This document shows, piece by piece, positions 59,090-64,000 of a stretch of 64,000 bases of DNA. Both the position numbers and the translations under genes were made by a program. Position 1 is the stretch's first letter; every line of letters begins with the position of its first letter. Below the pieces are notes generated by a model that did not search any database, had not been told where the DNA came from, and saw only the letters and a list, made by a program, of their open reading frames with translations. Source of the stretch: Bradyrhizobium sp. CCBAU 51627 (GTDB lineage Bacteria > Pseudomonadota > Alphaproteobacteria > Rhizobiales > Xanthobacteraceae); assembly GCF_028128765.1 (NCBI RefSeq), contig NZ_LBJG01000024.1, positions 1,302,001 to 1,366,000 on the forward strand, read 5' to 3'.

Positions 59090-60313
59090 CTACATCGCCT
59101 TTCCGAGCAGAAATGGCAACTGGCGGGGACCTCTCACGGTGCCCTGTGACCAGGTCACCGTGCCCGCCGGATCAAGCCGGAAGTCCGGGATCCGCTTCAG
59201 CCACTCCTCGAGGGCGACCTGCATCTCCATGCGCGCCAGGTTGGAACCGACGCAGCGGTGGATGCCGAGGCCAAAAGCGGCATGGCGATTCTCCCTGCGG
59301 TCGATCACGACCTTGTCAGCATCCGGGAACATCTTTGGGTCGCGATTCGCGGCCGGGAAGGACAGCAGCACCATGTTGCCCGCCTTGACCGGGCAGCCCG
59401 AAATCGTGGTCTCCTTGACCACCTCGCGCGCCATGGTCACAGGCGAAAAGGCGCGAAGCAGCTCCTCCACGGCGGTCGGCATCATCTCGGGTTCGGCGAT
59501 CAGCCGCTCGCGGTCTACAGGCGTCCTGGCGAGATGCCAGAGCGAGGAACCGATCGCGCTCCACGTGGTGTCGATGCCGGCGATCAGAAGCAACCGCAGA
59601 GAACCCAGCACGTGCGACTCCTCCAGAGGCTTGCCCGCCTTGTCCCTGGCGTTCATCAGGTAGGAGATCAGATCGTCCGTCGGCTTGTCCTTGCGGGCCT
59701 CGATATGAGCGCCGAAATAGGCGCTCATCTCCTGCACGGCCTGGAGCAGCTTGCTCTCGTCCTTGATGCCGAGCTCGAGGATCATGTGGATCCATTTGAT
59801 GAAGAGATCGCTGTCGCTCTCGGGAATACCGAGCATGTGCGCGATCGCACGAACCGGGATGTATTTGCTATAGCGCGCGGCGGCGTCGACCTTGCCGTCC
59901 GCGATGAACCCGTCGATCAGTTCGTTGCAGATCGCGCGCATCCGCGGTTCGAGCTTCTTCATCGCATCCGGCGTGAACGGCGGCAGCAGCAATTGCTTGG
60001 CCGGCTTGTGCGCAGGCGGATCGGATGTGATGGGCGGGGCGGCATTCCTGCTGGTGATCTCCGGCCGGACGTCGCGCACGATAATGCGACGCGAGGAGAA
60101 ATGCTCGGTGTCGTTGGCGATCTCACGCACCGCTTCATAAGTCGTCGGCATGTAGCAGCCGAGGAAGCGCTCGGTGTGCACGACCGGGCTCGCGGCGCGC
60201 AGCTCTTCCCAGATCGGAAACGGATCTTCTGTCCATTGTGGATCGGTGTGGTCGAAGTCGTTGACCCAGTCGGTCACAGGCGGATGAGCGGCAGGCGGGC
60301 TGACGTCGGACAT
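59090..60313 (-). CDS. Cytochrome P450 with an adjacent ferredoxin
   Basis: A 407 aa soluble P450. Features are AGIDTT in helix I (245-250), the ExxR in EELLR (284-287), PAANRDPKMF and the heme loop FGLGIHRCVG with Cys354. I-helix AGIDTT with a following WSAIGSSLWHLA is typical of class I CYPs that act on terpenes, phenols or similar small molecules. ATG 60313 is the first good methionine; the open frame beyond it overlaps the ferredoxin stop region. The ferredoxin gene upstream on the same strand should supply electrons. Substrate unknown. Confidence 0.92.
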   Translation of the reverse strand: MSDVSPPAAHPPVTDWVNDFDHTDPQWTEDPFPIWEELRAASPVVHTERFLGCYMPTTYEAVREIANDTEHFSSRRIIVRDVRPEITSRNAAPPITSDPPAHKPAKQLLLPPFTPDAMKKLEPRMRAICNELIDGFIADGKVDAAARYSKYIPVRAIAHMLGIPESDSDLFIKWIHMILELGIKDESKLLQAVQEMSAYFGAHIEARKDKPTDDLISYLMNARDKAGKPLEESHVLGSLRLLLIAGIDTTWSAIGSSLWHLARTPVDRERLIAEPEMMPTAVEELLRAFSPVTMAREVVKETTISGCPVKAGNMVLLSFPAANRDPKMFPDADKVVIDRRENRHAAFGLGIHRCVGSNLARMEMQVALEEWLKRIPDFRLDPAGTVTWSQGTVRGPRQLPFLLGKAM

Positions 60314-60372
60314 CTCAACAAAATCCCTTGGCTCGTGTTCGCTGAAGGCGCGCGGAGGGCGCACGGGGGCCG

Positions 60373-60582
60373 CTACTCCTCGATCACATCGATCGCGATT
60401 TCCGGGCAATTGGACTTCGCAAGCCAGGCCTTGTCTTCAAGGCCGGGCGGAACCGTGCCGTCGCCCGCTTCATGAGCGTTGCCGTATTCGTCAAGCTCGA
60501 ACAGCTCCGGGGCGAGCGCCTTACAGCGCGCGTGGCCCTGGCACTTGTCGGGATCGACGTGAACCCTCAGTCGCTCTGTCAT
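60373..60582 (-). CDS. P450-type ferredoxin, probably [3Fe-4S]
   Basis: A 69 aa ferredoxin. Only three cysteines are present, C14, C20 and C59 (KCQGHARC ... NCP), with a histidine (H17) where the fourth cysteine of a [4Fe-4S] cluster would be. This C-x2-H-x2-C ... CP pattern is known in P450 redox partners. It is the first gene of the minus-strand operon, preceding the P450 by 59 bases, with a good promoter at 60674-60703. Confidence 0.92.
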   Translation of the reverse strand: MTERLRVHVDPDKCQGHARCKALAPELFELDEYGNAHEAGDGTVPPGLEDKAWLAKSNCPEIAIDVIEE

Positions 60583-60645
60583 GGCGGCTCCCTCGGTCGT
60601 ATGCGCGCGGCCTGAAAGGCGGCGCGTTCCCCATATGATTTTATC

Positions 60646-60661
60646 CGCGGCATCTGCCGCG
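60646..60661. promoter_or_regulatory. Palindrome between ferredoxin/P450 operon and TetR gene, candidate operator
   Basis: CGCGGCA-TC-TGCCGCG, perfect 7-base arms. It would lie at about +6 to +21 of the minus-strand transcript, where a bound repressor blocks elongation or promoter escape. AT-rich flanks contain CATAT and ATATG. Confidence 0.6.
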
Positions 60662-60673
60662 AAGTTATATGCT

Positions 60674-60703
60674 ATTACATTCGGGTCAGGCTTCCCCTGT
60701 CAA
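60674..60703 (-). promoter_or_regulatory. Sigma-70-like promoter for the ferredoxin-P450 operon
   Basis: On the minus strand, TTGACA (60703-60698), 18 bases, then TGTAAT (60679-60674): a perfect -35 and a -10 with one mismatch. Transcription would start near 60667, about 85 bases before the ferredoxin ATG. Confidence 0.65.
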
Positions 60704-60730
60704 GCGCAAACTTATAGGCTCCGCGGCGAC

Positions 60731-61378
60731 ATGCGTTCACAAGTTGCTCGTAAGCCCGGGAACACCTACCACCATGGCGATCTCCGCGACGCCCTGATCA
60801 AGGCTGCGCTGCGCGAGGCGGAGCAGGGCGGGGCCGAAGCGATCAGCATCAAGGCGCTGGCAAAGCAGCTCGGTGTTTCGCAGCCGGCGCCCTATCGTCA
60901 TTTCGCCGACCGCGAGGCGCTGCTTGCCGCGGTGACGGCGGAAGCGTTCCGGCAGTTCAGCGCGATGTTGCGCGAAGCGATGGCGAAGCCATCCAGGCAA
61001 TCAAAGCTCTCGCGCCTGGCGCAGACAACGCTGGATTTTGGCCTGCGCCGCAACGGCATCTATCGTTTGATGTTCGCCTCGCGGACCGTGTCATGCGCGG
61101 CCAAGGGCAGCGAGTTGCACGAGGCCACGCGCGAGACCTTTGCGCTCGTGATCGAAGCGTTGGATGCGCCTGCGGTCGGCTTCTTGCGCGAGCGGCAAGC
61201 CCTGAAGATCTGGGCGGCGCTGCACGGCGTGGTGATGCTGGCCGAGCAGGGTCTGTTCACCGGTGAGGCGGCGCACGCCACGCGCGAGGAATTGGTCGAG
61301 GATTTCGTGACCGAGACGAAGGCCGCGCTCGCCGTTGCGATCAAGGATGCGCAGCGCCAAAAGAAGGCCGGCGCCTAA
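60731..61378 (+). CDS. TetR/AcrR-family regulator, divergent from the P450 operon
   Basis: A 215 aa repressor. The HTH lies about residues 17-60 (YHHGDLRDALIKAALREAEQ, ISIKALAKQLGVSQPAPYRH), the C-terminal half matches TetR_C_33-type (LDFGLRRNGIYRLMFASR). The ATG at 60731 follows a poor ribosome-binding site; the open frame upstream crosses the promoter region and is rejected. The divergent position and the palindrome between make it the probable regulator of ferredoxin-P450-MHS. Its stop overlaps, by four bases, the stop of the racemase gene. Confidence 0.88.
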   Translation: MRSQVARKPGNTYHHGDLRDALIKAALREAEQGGAEAISIKALAKQLGVSQPAPYRHFADREALLAAVTAEAFRQFSAMLREAMAKPSRQSKLSRLAQTTLDFGLRRNGIYRLMFASRTVSCAAKGSELHEATRETFALVIEALDAPAVGFLRERQALKIWAALHGVVMLAEQGLFTGEAAHATREELVEDFVTETKAALAVAIKDAQRQKKAGA

Positions 61379-62013
61379 GTCGTCGCTGTCAGGAGGCGCT
61401 TCAGCTTCCCGACCGCGCTGTCCGGCGTCGTCACGACGGGCCGGCCTGTGGCCTCCGCGACCAGCGGTGCCGTTGCCGCGATACTGAACTGCGCGAGCGC
61501 GATGACGTCGCAGTCGCACAAATCGCGTGCGGCCTCGACAATCAACCGATCGTGTGTGGCGCGGTCGCCGCGATCGAGTGCGGCAAGCGCTCCGTCGGCA
61601 AGTTTCGGCATGATCTGGACGGAAGCCGGAAACTCCGGCGGCATCGACACCAGTGTCGGCGGGAAGGTCGAAAGCAGGCCAATGCGCTTGCCCATTGTCA
61701 CCGCCCGTTCGATCATCGCCTCGTTCGGCTTCAGCACCGGCATCGGCGCGTGCGCCCGAGCGACCGCCTCGATGCAGGGACCGAAGGCCGAGCAGGTGAA
61801 CAGGATCGCACTGGCTCCGGTCGCTGCCGCATAGTCGCCGAGCGCGAGAAAGCGGTCGGTCATCGCTTCGTTGAGCCTGCCTTCGCGCGCGAGGTCCGCC
61901 GACAGGCTGTCGTCGAGCAGGTTCATCAGCCGCGCCTCCGGCCACGCTTGGGCAAATGCCGCCTCGATCGGCGCGATGGAGTGTTTGAGAGCGTGGATCA
62001 GCGCGATGCGCAT
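61375..62013 (-). CDS. Asp/Glu/hydantoin racemase-like protein
   Basis: A 212 aa protein of the Asp/Glu racemase fold. Residue C74 in AILFTCSAFGPCIEAV is the first catalytic cysteine; NEAMIERAVTMGKRIGLLST and TGRPVVTTPDSAVGKL are also typical. At the second catalytic position, the expected Cys is replaced (IALAQFSIAA, F176/S177). With one catalytic cysteine it may be a decarboxylase, isomerase or one-way racemase rather than a normal two-base racemase. It stands beside an amino-acid binding protein and an aminotransferase on the same strand, but a 178-base gap with repeats separates them. Confidence 0.8.
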   Translation of the reverse strand: MRIALIHALKHSIAPIEAAFAQAWPEARLMNLLDDSLSADLAREGRLNEAMTDRFLALGDYAAATGASAILFTCSAFGPCIEAVARAHAPMPVLKPNEAMIERAVTMGKRIGLLSTFPPTLVSMPPEFPASVQIMPKLADGALAALDRGDRATHDRLIVEAARDLCDCDVIALAQFSIAATAPLVAEATGRPVVTTPDSAVGKLKRLLTATT

Positions 62014-62035
62014 GGGTGCGTCATTGAACGTGGTT

Positions 62036-62186
62036 ACCCGGGTCTTGTGCCCCCGACGCAGCGCAGCACGAAGTGGTGCGCCGCTGAGCCGGGGGCCATT
62101 CTCTCAGAGCGTCAGAAGCCGTGGCTTCCTGAGCCCCGGCTCTGCGGAGCAGCGTTGCACGCCGCACCGCGTCCGGGACACGAGCC
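62036..62186. repeat. Two palindromic repeat units between the racemase and the amino-acid binding protein
   Basis: Unit 1 (about 62036-62095) pairs GCAGCGCAGCAC with GTGGTGCGCCGCTG around GAA; unit 2 (about 62126-62186) contains GAGCAGCGTTGCACGCCGC between CCGG ends, followed by GTCCGGGACACG. I recognise the CCGGCTCTGC...GTCCGGGACACG type as a common bradyrhizobial intergenic repeat. A nearby TCAGAAGCC-GT-GGCTTCCTGA is also nearly symmetric. Confidence 0.6.
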
Positions 62187-62190
62187 CTGT

Positions 62191-63204
62191 TTACTTGAAC
62201 GGCAGGGCGTACATCAAGCCGCCCTTGCTCCAGAGGCCGTTGAGGCCGCGCTCGAGCTTGAGCGGGCTCGCCTTGCCGACGTTGCGCTCGTAGATCTCGC
62301 CGTAATTGCCGGCGGCCTTGATCGCCGCGGCCAGCCATTTGTTGTCGAGCCCGAGCCGCGAGCCGAGATCGCCGGAGCTGCCCAGCAGCCGCTGGATCGC
62401 CGGGGTCTGCGACTTCGTCATCTCGTCGACATTGGCTTGCGTCACGCCGAGCTCCTCGGCTTCGATCAGGCCGTAGTGCAGCCAGGTGATGATGTCGCTC
62501 CAGACTTCGTCACCGTTGCGGGTGAAGGGCCCGAGCGGCTCCTTGCTGATGGTCTGCGGCAGCACGACGTAGTCGGCCGGGTTCGGCGCCGCCGTGGTAA
62601 CGGCGCCGGCGAGCGCGGAAGCGTCCTGGGTCATGGCATCGCAGCGGCCGCCGAAGAAAGTCTGGTACATGGTGTCGACGCGGTCGAACACCAGCGGCTT
62701 CCAGTCGATGCCATTGGCGCGGCCGTAATCGCCCAGTGTAACTTCGTGCGTGGTGCCCTGCGCAACGCAGACAGTGGCACCTTTGAGGTCCTTCAGCTCC
62801 TTCACGCCGAGATCCTTCTTCACGACGAAGCCCTGGCCGTCGTAGAAGTTGATCGGACCTTGGCGCAGGCCAAGCGTGACGCCGCGCAAATAGGTCTGCG
62901 TCGAGTTGCGGTAGAGCACGTCGATCTCGCCGGATTGCAGCGCAGTGAAACGGTTCTGCGCGGTCAGCGCCACGTAGCGCACCTTGTTGGGATCTCCCAA
63001 CACGCCGGCCGCCAGTGCGCGGCAATAATCGACGTCGAGGCCCTTGTAGTTGCCTTGCGAGTCCGGCGCCGAAAAGCCGGCAAAGCCGGCGCTGACACCG
63101 CACACCAGCGTGCCGCGGCTCTTGACCGTGTCGAGCGTCGCCGCCGACGCGATTACCGTCGATGCCGCGAGTACGCCCGCGGCGATAACCACTTTCCTCA
63201 TCAT
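62191..63204 (-). CDS. aapJ: General L-amino acid ABC substrate-binding protein (AapJ/BztA type)
   Basis: A 337 aa periplasmic binding protein. The signal peptide MMRKVVIAAGVLAASTVIAS ends in AA. Mature features are TLDTVKSRGTLVCGVSAGFA, GLDVDYCRALAAGVLGDPNK, YRNSTQTYLRGVTLG and FYDGQGFVVKK, all typical of AapJ and its relatives. The permease and ATPase genes (aapQ, aapM, aapP) are not in the window downstream, so it may be an orphan binding protein that serves a transporter elsewhere. It starts 12 bases after the aminotransferase gene, so the two are probably co-transcribed. Confidence 0.9.
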   Translation of the reverse strand: MMRKVVIAAGVLAASTVIASAATLDTVKSRGTLVCGVSAGFAGFSAPDSQGNYKGLDVDYCRALAAGVLGDPNKVRYVALTAQNRFTALQSGEIDVLYRNSTQTYLRGVTLGLRQGPINFYDGQGFVVKKDLGVKELKDLKGATVCVAQGTTHEVTLGDYGRANGIDWKPLVFDRVDTMYQTFFGGRCDAMTQDASALAGAVTTAAPNPADYVVLPQTISKEPLGPFTRNGDEVWSDIITWLHYGLIEAEELGVTQANVDEMTKSQTPAIQRLLGSSGDLGSRLGLDNKWLAAAIKAAGNYGEIYERNVGKASPLKLERGLNGLWSKGGLMYALPFK

Positions 63205-63216
63205 GCTACTCTCCCC

Positions 63217-64000
63217 TCAGTGATTGACACTACGCAACACGTTGTCGACGGCCGTGCCGAGCTTGTCGACGATCTGATCGATCTCGTCAGCGGACGCGAT
63301 ATAGGGCGGCGCCAGCAGCACGTGATCGCCGCGGACGCCGTCCACGGTGCCGCCGCCGGGATAGCAGCCGAGACCGTTGGCGAAGGCTTCCGCTTTGATC
63401 TTCTGATGAAGCTTGAGCGCCGGATCGAACGAGGCGCGGCTGGCGCGATCGGCGACGAGTTCGATCGCCCAGAACAGGCCGCGGCCCCTGATGTCGCCGA
63501 CATGGCGGTGATTGCCGAAGCGTTCGGTGAGCCGCTGTTCGAGCTGCTTGCCACGTTCCCTGACGCGGTCGAGGAGGCGATCCTCGCGGATCACGGTCTG
63601 CACCGCGAGCGCCGCCGCGCAGGCGAGCGGATGCGCGAGATAGGTATGGCCGTGCTGGAACGCGCCCGAGCCTGAGCGGATGGTATCGATGATCTTGCCG
63701 CTCGCAAGCATCGCCCCGATCGGCTGGTAGCCGCCGCCGAGACCCTTTGCGATGGCCTGAATGTCCGGCGCGATACCCTCCTGCTGCCAGGCATGCGTGG
63801 TGCCGGTGCGGCCCATGCCGCACATGACCTCATCGAGGATGAGCAGTGCGCCATGCCGGTCGCAGATCTCGCGGACCGCCTTGAAGTAACCGTCCGGCGC
63901 GGTCACCGCGCCGGCGGTGGCGCCGACCACGGGTTCGGCGAGAAAAGCGGCCACGGTGTTCGGGCCAAGTCGCTGAAATTCGGCTTCGAGCTCCGCGGCG
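63217..64000 (-). CDS. Class III aminotransferase (PLP-dependent), partial, 5' end beyond window
   Basis: The C-terminal 260 aa of an aspartate aminotransferase family (class III) enzyme; the frame continues past the window edge without a start. The visible part starts inside the family core (AAFLAEPVVGATAGAVTAPD) and holds the cofactor aspartate in LLILDEVMCGMGRTGT, the PLP lysine in AIAKGLGGGYQPIGAM, the GHTYLAHPLACAAALA block and the end VLLAPPYIASADEIDQIVDK. An in-frame GTG at 63954 is internal, not the start. Substrates such as beta-alanine, 4-aminobutyrate or a diamine are possible. Downstream of it, an amino-acid binding protein. Confidence 0.9.
   Translation of the reverse strand, partial: AAELEAEFQRLGPNTVAAFLAEPVVGATAGAVTAPDGYFKAVREICDRHGALLILDEVMCGMGRTGTTHAWQQEGIAPDIQAIAKGLGGGYQPIGAMLASGKIIDTIRSGSGAFQHGHTYLAHPLACAAALAVQTVIREDRLLDRVRERGKQLEQRLTERFGNHRHVGDIRGRGLFWAIELVADRASRASFDPALKLHQKIKAEAFANGLGCYPGGGTVDGVRGDHVLLAPPYIASADEIDQIVDKLGTAVDNVLRSVNH

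Noticed and set aside
61552..63675. Open frame of 707 codons on the plus strand
   Set aside because: It runs antisense across the racemase, repeat, binding-protein and aminotransferase genes; the protein is Arg/His/Asp-rich with no domain, a usual shadow in high-GC coding DNA.

Overview
The window comes from a GC-rich alphaproteobacterium, most likely Bradyrhizobium or a close relative. The evidence is the rhizobial gene content (paa ring-epoxidase operon, PHA synthase with phasin, an AapJ-type binding protein, many peptide ABC importers), the tight codon packing, and three copies of an 86-90 bp palindrome starting CGTCATTGCGAG that recurs in bradyrhizobial genomes. I see no tRNA, rRNA, CRISPR, prophage or insertion sequence; this looks like ordinary chromosome rich in catabolic and transport genes.

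Layout. 1-5000: a secreted Pro/Ala/Gln-rich protein (cut by the window edge), ornithine aminotransferase, and a cytochrome P450 divergent from a split ThDP-dependent decarboxylase. 5100-10250: a TetR-controlled RND efflux operon (regulator, adaptor, pump) ending in a strong terminator. 10300-16311: a signalling run made of a Tat-exported ABC_sub_bind protein, a Cache/HAMP/GAF histidine kinase, a single-domain receiver, a receiver-adenylate cyclase fusion and a CnbZ/RidA-like deaminase. 16308-30026 (minus strand): twelve genes in a row, two complete Dpp/Opp-type peptide importers around a gamma-glutamyltransferase without a signal peptide and a DUF1028 protein, with a sigma-54-like promoter at the head.

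30330-44362: a lipid and storage-polymer neighbourhood. It holds DUF6489, two paralogous alpha/beta hydrolases, a wax-ester/diacylglycerol acyltransferase, an epoxide hydrolase, a self-sufficient CYP102-type P450-reductase, a class III-type PHA synthase with a short PhaE-like partner, a GNAT enzyme, phasin and DUF445. 44605-51251: the phenylacetate operon paaX-paaABCDE-paaI-paaK, which activates phenylacetate to its CoA ester and epoxidises the ring; the later steps (paaG, paaZ, paaF, paaH, paaJ) are not here.

51317-64000: a quinone-oxidoreductase-like MDR protein, a YeeE/YedE sulfur transporter, a DMT exporter divergent from a MocR regulator, then a minus-strand operon of ferredoxin, P450, MHS transporter, sulfite-oxidase-like enzyme and a hydrolase-OsmC fusion. 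A divergent TetR gene faces it, with a good promoter and palindrome between. The window closes with an Asp/Glu racemase-like protein, an amino-acid binding protein and a truncated class III aminotransferase.

The most interesting parts are the dual-importer/GGT/DUF1028 operon, the CYP102 enzyme that lacks the usual fatty-acid carboxylate anchors, and several well-placed inverted repeats that look like operators or mRNA stem-loops. Names rest on motif reading and memory of families; no database search was possible.
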